From: Novacetimonas maltaceti
GTDB lineage: Bacteria; Pseudomonadota; Alphaproteobacteria; Acetobacterales; Acetobacteraceae
Assembly: GCF_002906255.1 (NCBI RefSeq)
Contig: NZ_POTC01000023.1
Location: 1-48,642 of the forward strand
Reading direction: 5' to 3'
DNA length: 48,642 nt
The notes under the pieces are model-generated. The model saw only the letters and a program-made list of their open reading frames with translations, made no database searches and was not told the origin of the DNA. Position 1 is the first letter of the stretch. The number at the start of each line of letters is the position of its first letter. Below, piece by piece: positions 8,859 through 17,953 of the stretch. A program made the position numbers and the translations under genes.

Positions 8859-8906
8859 GTAACAGGTTACGGATGAATATCGGGGGTGCAGGCGATTTCC
8901 CTGCAC
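8859..8906. promoter_or_regulatory. Structured rpmH leader (palindrome plus hairpin)
   Basis: Two symmetric elements lie between the predicted rpmH transcription start and its GTG. A 12-bp palindrome GTAAC-AG-GTTAC is at 8859-8870. A hairpin with a 7-bp stem (GTGCAGG paired with CCTGCAC, 7-nt loop) is at 8886-8906. They could be an autoregulatory leader or an operator. On the plus strand TTGACT, 17 nt, AATATC (8853-8881) surrounds the palindrome and could be a weak promoter for the small gene at 9010. Confidence 0.4.
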
Positions 8907-8921
8907 ATCCCCAAGGCGGGC

Positions 8922-8950
8922 CTTATACTGCCCGTTATTCCCAGCGTCAA
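8922..8950 (-). promoter_or_regulatory. Sigma-70-type promoter of the rpmH operon
   Basis: On the minus strand TTGACG (8945-8950), a 17-nt spacer, then TATAAG (8922-8927): five of six matches to each consensus box at the optimal spacing. It lies about 85 bp before the rpmH GTG. It is the best promoter match I noticed in the window. Confidence 0.75.
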
Positions 8951-9009
8951 TGCGCAACGCACGTTACATGACCGCGCGTCGCACCGGAACGCCACACACC
9001 GACACGGAC

Positions 9010-9267
9010 ATGCCCATGCCCCCGACGCCACAGACCAAGGACCAGACCACACCGGACACCGCAGACGTGGCGGGAATACGCGCCCACCTGCATGACATCC
9101 GGGGCCTCCTGTCACCTGCCATGATGCAGGCGGACATCCTGTCCGCGCACCCTGACGCCAGGGTGCGCGCGGGCGCGGAGGCCATCATAAAGGCCATAGA
9201 GGCCACGGTCGGCAGGATGGACCAGATCCGGCGCACCTGCCTGCCCGCGCGCCGGAAGGACGAATGA
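9010..9267 (+). CDS. Small protein resembling an isolated histidine-kinase dimerisation (DHp) helix
   Basis: An 85-residue protein (start at 9010; 8950, 8968 and 9016 are alternatives, none with a good Shine-Dalgarno sequence). Residues 24-75 resemble the DHp region of a sensor histidine kinase: an H-box-like LHDIRGLLSPAMMQADIL with His28-Asp29, followed by a turn and a second amphipathic helix. No ATP-binding (HATPase) domain follows and the ORF ends soon after. It is the only plus-strand gene in this part of a minus-strand block and ends 15 bp from the convergent gloA. It could be a phosphotransfer or decoy domain, or an unrelated helical hairpin; the similarity is by eye only. Confidence 0.55.
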   Translation: MPMPPTPQTKDQTTPDTADVAGIRAHLHDIRGLLSPAMMQADILSAHPDARVRAGAEAIIKAIEATVGRMDQIRRTCLPARRKDE

Positions 9268-9282
9268 CGAATGACGAAAGGG

Positions 9283-9672
9283 CTAGCGACGCTCGATCAG
9301 TTCGACCTTGTAGCCATCGGGGTCCTCGACAAAGGCAATGACGGTGGTGCCGAATTTCACCGGCCCCGCCTCCCGCGTGACCTTGCCGCCGCCGGCACGA
9401 ACCCGCTCCACCATGGCCGCGACGTCCTCCACCCCCACGGCAAAGTGGCCGAATCCGGTGCCGACGTCATATCCGTCGTCCTTGCCCCAGTTATAGGTCA
9501 GCTCGATTTCCGCCTGTCCCGCCGCATTGTCGCCGTAGCCGATGAAGACCAGCGTGTATCTGCCCTCCGGCACCTCGCGCCGCCGCAGTTCACGCATGCC
9601 CAGCAGGCCATAGAAAGCGATGCTGGCCTCCAGGTTACGGACGCGGACCATTGTGTGCAGGTAACTGCCCAT
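9283..9672 (-). CDS. gloA: Lactoylglutathione lyase (glyoxalase I)
   Basis: GloA converts the hemithioacetal of methylglyoxal and glutathione to S-lactoylglutathione. The 129-residue protein has the two vicinal-oxygen-chelate halves with the metal ligands in expected places: His6 in YLHTMVRV, Glu in IELTYNWG, His in GFGHFAV and Glu in KVELIERR. The length matches single-domain bacterial GloA (about 130). The start at 9672 follows the lpxI stop by 17 bp, so it appears to be the last gene of the envelope operon. Confidence 0.95.
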   Translation of the reverse strand: MGSYLHTMVRVRNLEASIAFYGLLGMRELRRREVPEGRYTLVFIGYGDNAAGQAEIELTYNWGKDDGYDVGTGFGHFAVGVEDVAAMVERVRAGGGKVTREAGPVKFGTTVIAFVEDPDGYKVELIERR

Positions 9673-9689
9673 GACGTTTTCACTCCTGT

Positions 9690-10586
9690 CTACAAAAGGG
9701 ATTCTACTGTCCCGTCTGTCGTGATCCCGACGAGGAAAAGCCCGGCCGCATCGGCCCGCGCCACACATTCACGCGGGTCCGTCAGCAGCGTCGCCCCCGC
9801 CTCGAACGCGATGCCGCGCAACCCGGCACGCGCCGCGCGGCGCACCGTTTCGGGGCCGATGGTCGGCAGGTCGGCTCGCCGTTCCTGCCCCGGCTTGACC
9901 ATCTTGACCAGCACCCCGCCGGGGCGGCCATCCTGACGGTATCGCCCGGCACGTTCAAGCATCTCGTCCGTGCCCTCGATCGCCTCGACCGCAAGGACAA
10001 GCCCGTCCTGCACCACGCAGCCCTGCCCGATATCAAGCCCCCCCATCGCCACCACCACGTTGCGCCCGCGCGTGATGTCCGACACGGCGATGGAATCGGG
10101 ACGCACCGCCCCCATCACGCCCCGCCGCCCGACAGAAGCATGGAGGTAATCATGCGCGCCCCGGACGACGAATCCCTCCTCCCCCAGCACCCGGACAATC
10201 GCGCCGAGCAGGCCGTCATCACCGGAAAACAGGGCACGGCCGATCCGCGCCAGAATCCGCGCACCCGCCGCATCGGGACGCAGGGTCGCAAAGGAAGGGC
10301 GCCGCACCGGCCCGATCAGGACCAGTTCGCGGCAGTTATGCTGGCGCAGGGTGGAAAGGATTTCGCCCGCCGCGGCAAGCCGGATGAAACGGTGCGGCCA
10401 CGGGGCAATGACATCGGGTTCGGCAAACCCCTCGAACCCGATGATGAAGACACTGCCGCCCGCGGCAACCACCGACTGCGCCACCTGCGCGGGCAGCGGA
10501 CCGCCCCCGGCAAGGATCCCGACACAACCGGGCGCGGATATTCCAGACGAAGGCGACACCTGATCCCCCAACGGGTCAGGCGCCAT
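9690..10586 (-). CDS. lpxI: UDP-2,3-diacylglucosamine diphosphatase, LpxI type
   Basis: LpxI hydrolyses UDP-2,3-diacylglucosamine to lipid X and UMP, the fourth step of lipid A synthesis; alphaproteobacteria commonly use LpxI where Escherichia uses LpxH. The 298-residue protein has the family start [14 protein letters not shown], the repeated FIIGFEGF and [10 protein letters not shown] segments, and the C-terminal [10 protein letters not shown] with [16 protein letters not shown]. Its start overlaps the lpxA stop by 11 bp. The expected next gene, lpxB, is not here; gloA follows instead. Confidence 0.93.
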   Translation of the reverse strand: MAPDPLGDQVSPSSGISAPGCVGILAGGGPLPAQVAQSVVAAGGSVFIIGFEGFAEPDVIAPWPHRFIRLAAAGEILSTLRQHNCRELVLIGPVRRPSFATLRPDAAGARILARIGRALFSGDDGLLGAIVRVLGEEGFVVRGAHDYLHASVGRRGVMGAVRPDSIAVSDITRGRNVVVAMGGLDIGQGCVVQDGLVLAVEAIEGTDEMLERAGRYRQDGRPGGVLVKMVKPGQERRADLPTIGPETVRRAARAGLRGIAFEAGATLLTDPRECVARADAAGLFLVGITTDGTVESLL

Positions 10587-11475
10587 CGGTCTCGATCATT
10601 TCGGCGGGGCTTCTCTGGACCCGTACCAGGCCGCGATGGCTGGGGGCTGCGATGAAATCAAGGATTTCGGACACACGGGCATCGTCACCGTACTGCGCGC
10701 GCACCTGCTCCAGACGCTGCTGGAAAACGGCCCCGCTGGCATGCGCGGCCTTGGGATAGAGCGCACGGAAGGCAAGGCGCATGCGCCGGATGTCATCGGG
10801 GGCGACACCATTGCGCCGCAGCCAGATCCAGTGCAACCCCACAAGCCGCGCCCGGTTGCCAAGCACGCTGCCATAGGGGATGACGTCCGCCTCCACCCCG
10901 CATACACCGCCGACAAGGGCCGCATGGCCGATGCGTACGAACTGGTGCAGGGCGGCCGAACCCATGATGCGGGCATTTTCGCCAATCACGACATGGCCAC
11001 CCATCACCACGTTGTTGACGATGATGACACCGCGCCCCAGCGTGCAGTCGTGCGCCACATGCGAATTCGCCATGATCAGGCAGCCATCGCCAATCGTGGT
11101 CACGCCCACGCCCGTGGCGGTGCCGCGATGGATGGTGACATTTTCACGGATGATGGTGCCCGCGCCCACGATGCAGCGGGTCGGTTCGCCACGATATTTC
11201 AGGTCCTGCGGTTCCAGTCCCACCGTGGTGAAGGGATAGCACACGACATTCGCGCCGATATGCGTATGGCCATCAACCACGACATGGGAAATCAGCCGGA
11301 CGCCATCCTCGATCACCACGTCGGGACCGACGGTGCACCACGGACCAATTGACACGCCGCGACCAATTCGGGCGCCAGGGGCAACGATGGATGAGGGATG
11401 GATTTCGGCAGGGCCCAGAGATCCCGCATCCCTTGTCGCGCCGGTAAATGCGCTGTGTGCCAGAACAGCCTCCAT
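10576..11475 (-). CDS. lpxA: Acyl-ACP--UDP-N-acetylglucosamine O-acyltransferase
   Basis: LpxA puts the first 3-hydroxyacyl chain on UDP-GlcNAc, the committed entry to lipid A. The protein is a left-handed beta-helix of hexapeptide repeats with the catalytic segment ANSHVAHDC and a C-terminal helical domain (LVGLHWIWLRRNG). The ATG at 11475 (299 residues) has a GGAAGG 8 nt upstream, so I prefer it to the ATG at 11517, which adds 14 unusual residues. E. coli LpxA is 262 residues; the extra is an N-terminal lead-in and a longer C-terminus. It overlaps lpxI by 11 bp. Confidence 0.93.
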   Translation of the reverse strand: MEAVLAHSAFTGATRDAGSLGPAEIHPSSIVAPGARIGRGVSIGPWCTVGPDVVIEDGVRLISHVVVDGHTHIGANVVCYPFTTVGLEPQDLKYRGEPTRCIVGAGTIIRENVTIHRGTATGVGVTTIGDGCLIMANSHVAHDCTLGRGVIIVNNVVMGGHVVIGENARIMGSAALHQFVRIGHAALVGGVCGVEADVIPYGSVLGNRARLVGLHWIWLRRNGVAPDDIRRMRLAFRALYPKAAHASGAVFQQRLEQVRAQYGDDARVSEILDFIAAPSHRGLVRVQRSPAEMIETDGA

Positions 11476-11590
11476 TTCGACGGCCTTCCGGCAGACAGCC
11501 ACCGGAGAAAAAGCCATGATCCCGATACCGGCCCCCGGTCACGGTGCCTGCCGTTACGGGCCGGTCATTTGCAGTGTTGCAGGACGCGGC

Positions 11591-12076
11591 CTAGCCCATG
11601 ATCATCGCACTGAACGTCGCCTCGGCCACCGAGACGCCATCCACGCGCGCGACCCCCTTGAATTTCCACACATTCGCGCGGCTGCGCTCTTTTTCGACGG
11701 AAATCCGCAGCTGGTCGCCAGGACCGACGGGGCGACGGAATTTCGCACCGTCGATGGTCATGAAATAGACCAGTTTCCCCTCGAACGCCTCACCCAGCGT
11801 CAGCACGACCAGCGTCGCCGCCGTCTGCGCCATCGCCTCGATGATCAGCACGCCGGGCATGACGGGCCGTGCGGGGAAATGTCCCTGGAAATGCGGTTCG
11901 TTCACCGACACGTTCTTGATGCCGACCGCAGACTGCCCCCGGACGATATCAACCATCCTGTCAATCAGCAGGAAGGGATAACGATGGGGGATCGCCTCCA
12001 TGATGCGCATGATGTCGATTGCCTCGACACTCTGCGGCGCCTGCTCCGTCGGTAATGCCTCTACTTCTTTATCCAC
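11591..12076 (-). CDS. fabZ: 3-hydroxyacyl-ACP dehydratase FabZ
   Basis: FabZ dehydrates 3-hydroxyacyl-ACP in fatty acid elongation and competes with LpxA for 3-hydroxyacyl-ACP, which explains its position between lpxD and lpxA. The hot-dog fold protein has [10 protein letters not shown] (31-40), the catalytic pair His66 and Glu80 in [20 protein letters not shown], and [13 protein letters not shown]. The likely start is GTG at 12076, giving 161 residues; the only later ATGs would cut into the active-site helix region. The frame is open further upstream but that sequence overlaps lpxD and does not look coding. Confidence 0.93.
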   Translation of the reverse strand: MDKEVEALPTEQAPQSVEAIDIMRIMEAIPHRYPFLLIDRMVDIVRGQSAVGIKNVSVNEPHFQGHFPARPVMPGVLIIEAMAQTAATLVVLTLGEAFEGKLVYFMTIDGAKFRRPVGPGDQLRISVEKERSRANVWKFKGVARVDGVSVAEATFSAMIMG

Positions 12077-12177
12077 GTCGTCCAACCATCTATTCGGTAC
12101 GGGGGACGCCTGCAATCTGACTGGACAGGCCGCCCCGTGCCGGTTGAATGTTCCTTGCCGCGCCTCGGCACCGTCGC

Positions 12178-13257
12178 CTAGCCGGCCTTGTCGCCGTCCC
12201 CGCCCTGCGCCGGTTTTTTCGCCAGACGACGCAGGAACGCCACGTTTCGGAAAAACTCCCTGAATGGCATCGCCGGGCTTCCGATGACATCGGCCCCGGC
12301 CTCGACATCGGACATGACGCCACACTGCGCGCCAATCCGTGCCTTCGTGCCGATCCTGATATGCCCGATCAGCCCGGCCTGCGCCGCGATCGTGACAAAA
12401 TCACCCAGTTCCGTCGAACCGGAAATACCGGCCTGGGACACCACGATACAGCACCGCCCCAGACGCGCATTATGGCCGATCTGCACCAGATTGTCGAGGC
12501 GCGAACCCGCCCCGATCAGGGTGTCACGAATCGAGCCGCGGTCAATGGTGGAGTTGGCGCCGACCTCGACCCCATCCTCCAGGATCACGCGGCCAAGCTG
12601 CGGCACCGTCTCGAACCCGTCCGGGCCGGTGGCGAAGCCGAACCCTTCCTGCCCGATGCGCGCGCCCGGCAGCAGGGTCACGCGTTCGCCCAGCAGCGCA
12701 TGCGACAGGCAGACATGGCTGCCGATGCGGCTGCGCGCGCCGATTTCCACGCCATCGCCAATCATGACATGCGTGTCGATGCATACGCCCGCGCCGATGC
12801 GCACCCGTTCGCCAATGACGCAGAACGCCCCGACCGCCGCCGACGGGTCGATCTGCGCGCCTTCGCCGATCACCGCCGTGGGATGGATCCCCGGTTTCAC
12901 CGGTGGCGGGGGATAGAAACGTGACGCAACCCGCGCCCATGCCAGGTATGGCGTTTTTGACACCAGCGCCACGGCATGCGCGGGCACCTTGTCCACGAAG
13001 GCGGGCGCCACGATCACGGCCCCCGCTCCCGTCTCCTCCAGCAGGGGGAGGTAGCGCCGGTTGTCGAGGAAGCTGACCTGCGCCGGGCCTGCGGACTGCA
13101 ACGGCGCTATGCCCGAAAACCGTGGCGCCCCGGCAAGGGCCGCATCAGACCCGCGAAGCTCCGCACCGGCACAGCGCGCAAGTTCGGCAGCGTCAAACGG
13201 GCCATCCGATACGAAGAACCGCGTATCGCCCGGCCCGCTTTCCTCCCGCACGTGCAT
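12178..13257 (-). CDS. lpxD: UDP-3-O-(3-hydroxyacyl)glucosamine N-acyltransferase
   Basis: LpxD adds the second 3-hydroxyacyl chain in lipid A synthesis. The 359-residue protein has an N-terminal uridine-binding domain ([25 protein letters not shown]), a beta-helix of hexapeptide repeats ([17 protein letters not shown]) and the catalytic His region [11 protein letters not shown], then a C-terminal helix. Length is close to the usual 340-350. The start at 13257 is 16 bp downstream of the skp-like gene. In-frame sequence upstream of it overlaps that gene. Confidence 0.95.
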   Translation of the reverse strand: MHVREESGPGDTRFFVSDGPFDAAELARCAGAELRGSDAALAGAPRFSGIAPLQSAGPAQVSFLDNRRYLPLLEETGAGAVIVAPAFVDKVPAHAVALVSKTPYLAWARVASRFYPPPPVKPGIHPTAVIGEGAQIDPSAAVGAFCVIGERVRIGAGVCIDTHVMIGDGVEIGARSRIGSHVCLSHALLGERVTLLPGARIGQEGFGFATGPDGFETVPQLGRVILEDGVEVGANSTIDRGSIRDTLIGAGSRLDNLVQIGHNARLGRCCIVVSQAGISGSTELGDFVTIAAQAGLIGHIRIGTKARIGAQCGVMSDVEAGADVIGSPAMPFREFFRNVAFLRRLAKKPAQGGDGDKAG

Positions 13258-13273
13258 GGATCCACCCAAGCCT

Positions 13274-14140
13274 TTAGTGCTTCGCCTTGGCCGCGGCAGG
13301 TGCCGCCGCCGGGGCGGGGGCACCGCCCTGCTCCGCATCTGCGGTCGTCGGCATCGTGCCCGACTTCGCCAGCACCTCGGGGTCGACATTCGCCGCCGGG
13401 ATGAAGACGCTCGGCAGGACCGAGTTCAGCTGCGTCGCCACCTGCTGCGTGATGTCGAGGCTGTCCTGGCTCAGCGCCACCTGCTCACGGTGCAGGACAA
13501 GGTTCATGCTGCGGCTGGCCGCGACCTGGCGGATGATCTGCACCAGTTCACGCTCGATCTGCCCCAGCGACACCTGCGCCGCTTCCTGGATGATGCGGTT
13601 ACGGTTGCGGAAGTTCTTCTGCGCCGCGATCACGCGCTCCTGCAGCTTGCGCTCGCTGGCCTGGATCTGGTCGGACGTCATGGTCCGGGCCTGTCCCTGC
13701 AGCTTCTGCTGCTCGTCACGCCAGGAGGCCTGCTCCTTCTGCGCATCACGCGCCAGTTCGTCACGACGCGCACCCAGCACACGTTCCGCCTGCTGTGCCG
13801 CGGTCGACAGGCGCATCACGTCAGGCACGCTGATGACGCCGATGATCGGGGCGGGCGGCGGCGCACCCTTGGGCAGGTCCGGGGAGTTGGGGATCTGCGG
13901 CAGCGGCAGGACCGGCGGCGTCTGGGACTGGGCCTCCTCGCTGTCGGCCGGGGGGGCCGGCAGCGGCACGGGCTGCGGCGCGGGCTGGGCCGCGTGGGAT
14001 GCCGCATGCTCCGGCTGCTGGGATGCCTTGGGGACGAACCACCCGGAATTGTTCTGCGCATGGGCAGCAGACCCGACCAGACTGCCACATCCCAGTGCGA
14101 CAGCCGCGGCAAGTAGACGAACGCCGGAATTACGCAACAT
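13274..14140 (-). CDS. OmpH/Skp-family periplasmic chaperone with Pro-rich insert
   Basis: Skp family proteins bind unfolded outer-membrane proteins and hand them to the BAM complex. The 288-residue protein has a signal peptide (cleavage likely after AHA, about residue 29) and a Pro/Ala/Gln-rich segment (about 31-98). The OmpH core runs from IIGVISVPDVMRLS to about residue 250, with long charged helices, and the C-terminus is Ala-rich. Skp is usually 160-200 residues; the N-terminal Pro-rich region explains most of the extra length. The gene starts 7 bp after bamA and is followed by lpxD, the standard arrangement. The start at 14140 gives a clean signal peptide. Confidence 0.9.
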   Translation of the reverse strand: MLRNSGVRLLAAAVALGCGSLVGSAAHAQNNSGWFVPKASQQPEHAASHAAQPAPQPVPLPAPPADSEEAQSQTPPVLPLPQIPNSPDLPKGAPPPAPIIGVISVPDVMRLSTAAQQAERVLGARRDELARDAQKEQASWRDEQQKLQGQARTMTSDQIQASERKLQERVIAAQKNFRNRNRIIQEAAQVSLGQIERELVQIIRQVAASRSMNLVLHREQVALSQDSLDITQQVATQLNSVLPSVFIPAANVDPEVLAKSGTMPTTADAEQGGAPAPAAAPAAAKAKH

Positions 14141-14147
14141 TATCACC

Positions 14148-16643
14148 TCAGAATTGTTGGCCGAAGCCAAAGCGGAGCAACTGTGTTCGGTCATGCTTCT
14201 GCTTGATGATCGGCACACCAAGATCGATGTTGATCAGACCAAACGGGCTTTTCCACGAAAAGCCCACGCCGGTACTGACGCGTGGCACCAGCGTATCGCC
14301 ATATACCGGGGTATATTTGTAACCATCGCTGGGCGATGTGTAGCGTTCGCGCACGCGCAGGCCGTCAAGACCACCGGCATCGACAAAATAACGTCCCTTG
14401 ATCCCCATGTCCGCGGCGAACGGCATGGGGAAATGGATCGTGGCGGAAGCGGTATACAGGAACCGCCCGCCAAGGAAGTCTTCCTGCGAATGCATCGGGT
14501 ATTTCACGCCATCGATGGTGCGCGCCGGGATGCCCATCGTTCGCGGCCCCGCGCCACCGTCAAGGAAGCCGCGCAGCGTATTACCACCAAGGTAGAAGTT
14601 ATCGATGATGTCGCTGCGCCCGCCGCCCCAGTTGGCGATGTCGCCCGCACCCGCGCGCAGGTCCACCGTCCAGTCATGGTTGCCCATCAGGCTGTCGAGC
14701 GGGATGTAGTAGGCGGCGTCGATCTTGCCACGGAAATAGCGTTCGTTGCCGCCGATGCCCGCAAAGTCACCGCCAATGCGGATGACATAGCCGCTGTGGG
14801 GCTGCATGCGCCGGTCGCGGGTGTCATAGGTCAGCGTGGTGCTCAACTGCGACAGCAGCGACCAGCCCGACTGGTCAAGCACGTACCACGAGGAATCCGA
14901 CCATGTATCGCCGACATTTCGATCGGTGAGCGTATAGCTCCACGACTGCGACAGGTGGTTGTTGTACGAATACCCCATGCGCAGCGTCATGCCGTACCGG
15001 CCTTCGGAGTAGTTCTGGTACGTCATGTAGCGGTTCTGGATGCCGAAGATGTCGATACCGGCCACCAGGTTGCGATTGAGGAAATACGGGTCCGTGATCG
15101 AGATGTCGGCCTGGTCCTCGTAATAGGCCGCCGTGCCGGAGAAGCCGGCATCGATGCCGGTGCCCAGCAGGTTGTGCTGCTTCAGGCCCAGGTTGCCCAG
15201 CACGCCCGCGTCCGACGAATACCCGCCACCGAGCGAGAATTCGCCCGTCGGCTTTTCCACCACATCGGCGGAGATGTTGACCTTGTCCGGGGCGGAACCG
15301 GGCGTCTGGTCGATCGAGACCGTCTTGAAGAAGCCCAGATCCTCAAGCACCGCCTTGGAATACTTGCGGTCCATGGGGGTATACGGGTCGCCTTCGGACA
15401 TCGGCAACTGGCGGCGGATGACCTTGTCCTGCGTGATCGTGTTGCCGTTGATGTCGATGCGCTCGACATACATGCGCGGGCCTTCGCTCACGTCGAACAG
15501 AAGGTTGACCGTGCGCTTTTCGGGATTGCGCGCGATTTCGGGATGCACCATCGCGAACGGATATCCCTTGGCCTGCAGGATCTCCTGCATGGATGTCGCG
15601 TTATGCTGGATGGCGCTGCCGTCATACCACTGGTTGTGGAAGAGGGAGATGTACTTGTGCAGGGACTCCGCACTGACATGCCGCAGCGAAGAGCGGATAT
15701 CCATCTTGTTCAGACGGTACCGCGGCCCTTCCTCCATCGTATAGGTGATGTAGAACTCCTTGTGGTCAGGAGAGAGTTCACCCGTCGCGTTCTTGATCTG
15801 GAAATCGACAAAACCGTTCTTCAGGTAAAAACGGTGCAGCAGCTCGGCATCATACTTGATGCGTTCGGGATTATACTGGTCGCTCGAGGAAAAGAAGCGG
15901 TACCACGCCGTCTCCTTCGACGATACGACACCGGCAAGGCGCGTGCTGGAGAAGGTGCGGTTCCCCACGAACGTCACCTTGCGGATCAGGGTCTTCTGCG
16001 CCTCGTTGATGCGGAAGATCACATCGACGCGGTTATGGGCAAGGCGGATGACCTGCGGCGTGACGGTGGCGGCATAGCGTGCCTTTTCCGCATAGACGCC
16101 AAGGATCTTCTGCCGGTCGGAGGCGATCGTCTTGGTGGAGAACACCGCGCGCGGCCGCAGCGAGATGACCTTCGTAAGGTCCTCGTCCTTGGCGCTGTGG
16201 TTGCCTTCGAAAATGATGCGGTTGACGATCGGGTTCTCGACGACATGCACGATCAGCATGTTGCCCGAACGCTGCATGCTCACGTCCTTGAACAGGCCGG
16301 TGGCATAAAGCGTCTTGAGCGAACGGTCGAGCAGATCCTGGTCGAAGCGGTCACCGGGCTGGACCACCATGTAGGACAGGATGGTGTTCGTCTCGATACG
16401 GTCATTGCCCTTGATGTCCACCGCCTCGATCGGGTCGGCCAGTGGCGGCGGCTTGATGGCCTCGACCTGCGGCTGGTCAGGGGCCATCCCCGGCGTAGGG
16501 GCCATGCCGTCGGACGGTGGGGCGTCGGAAGGCGGCGCGCCCTCCGCTCCAGCGTCCTGCGCGTGGGCTCCTGCCGTCCAGAACAGCGGCACAACGCACA
16601 CGGATGCAAGCAGCGCTGAACGTTTAGTCGACAAAATCGGCAT
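14148..16643 (-). CDS. bamA: Outer membrane protein assembly factor BamA
   Basis: BamA is the central Omp85 beta-barrel of the BAM complex that inserts outer-membrane proteins. The 831-residue protein has a signal peptide ending AGAHA (about residue 28) and an Asp/Pro-rich stretch of about 45 residues. POTRA repeats follow from about residue 73 (IEAVDIKGNDRIET, VIRLAHNRVDVIF, VERIDINGNTITQDKVIRR), then a C-terminal 16-strand barrel from about 430 with RGF (TLRGFLDGG) and a terminal aromatic (FGFGQQF). The last residue is Phe, as in substrate beta-signals. rseP lies 145 bp upstream and skp 7 bp downstream. Confidence 0.97.
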   Translation of the reverse strand: MPILSTKRSALLASVCVVPLFWTAGAHAQDAGAEGAPPSDAPPSDGMAPTPGMAPDQPQVEAIKPPPLADPIEAVDIKGNDRIETNTILSYMVVQPGDRFDQDLLDRSLKTLYATGLFKDVSMQRSGNMLIVHVVENPIVNRIIFEGNHSAKDEDLTKVISLRPRAVFSTKTIASDRQKILGVYAEKARYAATVTPQVIRLAHNRVDVIFRINEAQKTLIRKVTFVGNRTFSSTRLAGVVSSKETAWYRFFSSSDQYNPERIKYDAELLHRFYLKNGFVDFQIKNATGELSPDHKEFYITYTMEEGPRYRLNKMDIRSSLRHVSAESLHKYISLFHNQWYDGSAIQHNATSMQEILQAKGYPFAMVHPEIARNPEKRTVNLLFDVSEGPRMYVERIDINGNTITQDKVIRRQLPMSEGDPYTPMDRKYSKAVLEDLGFFKTVSIDQTPGSAPDKVNISADVVEKPTGEFSLGGGYSSDAGVLGNLGLKQHNLLGTGIDAGFSGTAAYYEDQADISITDPYFLNRNLVAGIDIFGIQNRYMTYQNYSEGRYGMTLRMGYSYNNHLSQSWSYTLTDRNVGDTWSDSSWYVLDQSGWSLLSQLSTTLTYDTRDRRMQPHSGYVIRIGGDFAGIGGNERYFRGKIDAAYYIPLDSLMGNHDWTVDLRAGAGDIANWGGGRSDIIDNFYLGGNTLRGFLDGGAGPRTMGIPARTIDGVKYPMHSQEDFLGGRFLYTASATIHFPMPFAADMGIKGRYFVDAGGLDGLRVRERYTSPSDGYKYTPVYGDTLVPRVSTGVGFSWKSPFGLINIDLGVPIIKQKHDRTQLLRFGFGQQF

Positions 16644-16788
16644 TCCTCACCATTCGGTAGGCGGATTGGCCACACTGCCAGCCATGCGAAGAAATCGTCT
16701 CCGTGCTGTCATGCGTTATCCGCATGGGCGGACGTATCCGATATCGCCCCTCTCGTGCAAGCACTTGTCTCATGCCGCCATTCTTACG

Positions 16789-17895
16789 TTATCCGACATG
16801 CGATGCCAGCCATTGAAACAAGCCGAAATGCGAGAGGTCGTTAAATGTAGAAAATAAAAACAGACTTGCGATCAGCGCAAATCCCGCCTGGAAGCTCAAC
16901 TGCTGCACCCGGCGCGACACGGGACGGCCCATGATCGCCTCGAAAATATAGAACATCAGCCGCCCCCCATCGAGAATCGGGATGGGGAACAGGTTGATCA
17001 GGCCAAGGTTGATCGACAGCAGCGCCATGAAGGACACGAGGCTTGACAGCCCGTACTGCGCCACCTGCCCCGACATCTGCGCGATGCGCAGCGGGCCGCC
17101 AAGGTCCTTCGTGCTGTGCTGCCCCGTCAGCATCTGCCACAGCCCCGCAAGGGTCTGCACGGAGACGGTCCACGTTTCCTTCACGGCGGAAACAAAGGCA
17201 TGCGGCAGTGACTGCGGCGCGCCCATCTCGGCAAGGAAGGAGACGCCAAGCTGCCCGTGCGGGGGCTGCCCCTTCGCGTCGGCCACGCTGCCGACCGTCA
17301 GCGGGATCGTCACGTCCCTGTTGTCACGCCGCACCACCACGTCGATATGCGCGCCGGGTTCGGCCGCGATGCGCGCCTGCAGGTCCGCGACATCGGAAAT
17401 GGGATGATCGCCCAGCTTGACGATGGCGTCATGGGGCACGATGCCGGCCGTCGCCGCGGCGCTGCCGGGCATTACGGTCGCCACGACATTGCGGATGTGC
17501 GGCTGCCCCGCAAAGGCGAACAGGCCGGTAAAGAGGATGATCGCCAGCAGGAAGTTGAAAACCGGCCCCGCGACGATGACGATGGCCCGCGACAGCACGG
17601 GCTTGTCGTGGAACGTACGCCCCTTCTGCCATGCCGCCATCTGTTCGGGGGTGGCGTCTTCCGGCCCCTCGAACCCGTGCGGCTTGACATAGCCGCCAAG
17701 CGGCACGGGGCACAGCCGCCATTCCGTGCCGACACTGTCGTGCCAGCGCAGCAGCGGCTTGCCAAACCCGATGGAAAAGACCTCCACATGCACCCCGCGC
17801 CAGCGCGCGGCGAGGTAGTGGCCAAGTTCGTGGATGAAAACCAGCACTCCCAGGACCAGGGCGAATGCAAGGATGGTCCGCAGCAGATCATGCAT
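16789..17895 (-). CDS. rseP: Site-2 protease RseP family (RIP metalloprotease)
   Basis: Intramembrane zinc protease that cleaves anti-sigma factors and signal peptide remnants. The 368 residues begin with a transmembrane helix carrying the zinc motif HELGH (His22, Glu23, His26). They contain a periplasmic PDZ-like region (about 115-200, VATVMPGSAAATAGIVPHDAIVKLGD) and the second conserved motif NLFPIPILDGG, where the Asp is the third zinc ligand, near the C-terminal membrane segments. E. coli RseP is 450 residues with two PDZ domains; this shorter form with one PDZ is usual in alphaproteobacteria. It lies between dxr and bamA. Confidence 0.95.
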   Translation of the reverse strand: MHDLLRTILAFALVLGVLVFIHELGHYLAARWRGVHVEVFSIGFGKPLLRWHDSVGTEWRLCPVPLGGYVKPHGFEGPEDATPEQMAAWQKGRTFHDKPVLSRAIVIVAGPVFNFLLAIILFTGLFAFAGQPHIRNVVATVMPGSAAATAGIVPHDAIVKLGDHPISDVADLQARIAAEPGAHIDVVVRRDNRDVTIPLTVGSVADAKGQPPHGQLGVSFLAEMGAPQSLPHAFVSAVKETWTVSVQTLAGLWQMLTGQHSTKDLGGPLRIAQMSGQVAQYGLSSLVSFMALLSINLGLINLFPIPILDGGRLMFYIFEAIMGRPVSRRVQQLSFQAGFALIASLFLFSTFNDLSHFGLFQWLASHVG

Positions 17896-17953
17896 GATGA
17901 TTATGAGTTCCCCTGATGATCACGCGCGGCCATGCCCCCTTGTTCCTGTCGTC

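Noticed and set aside
13287-16619. Plus-strand open frame of 1110 codons
   Set aside because: It lies antisense to skp and bamA, both with clear family motifs. High GC makes stops rare in this antisense frame; the product is Arg/His/Asp-rich without domains.
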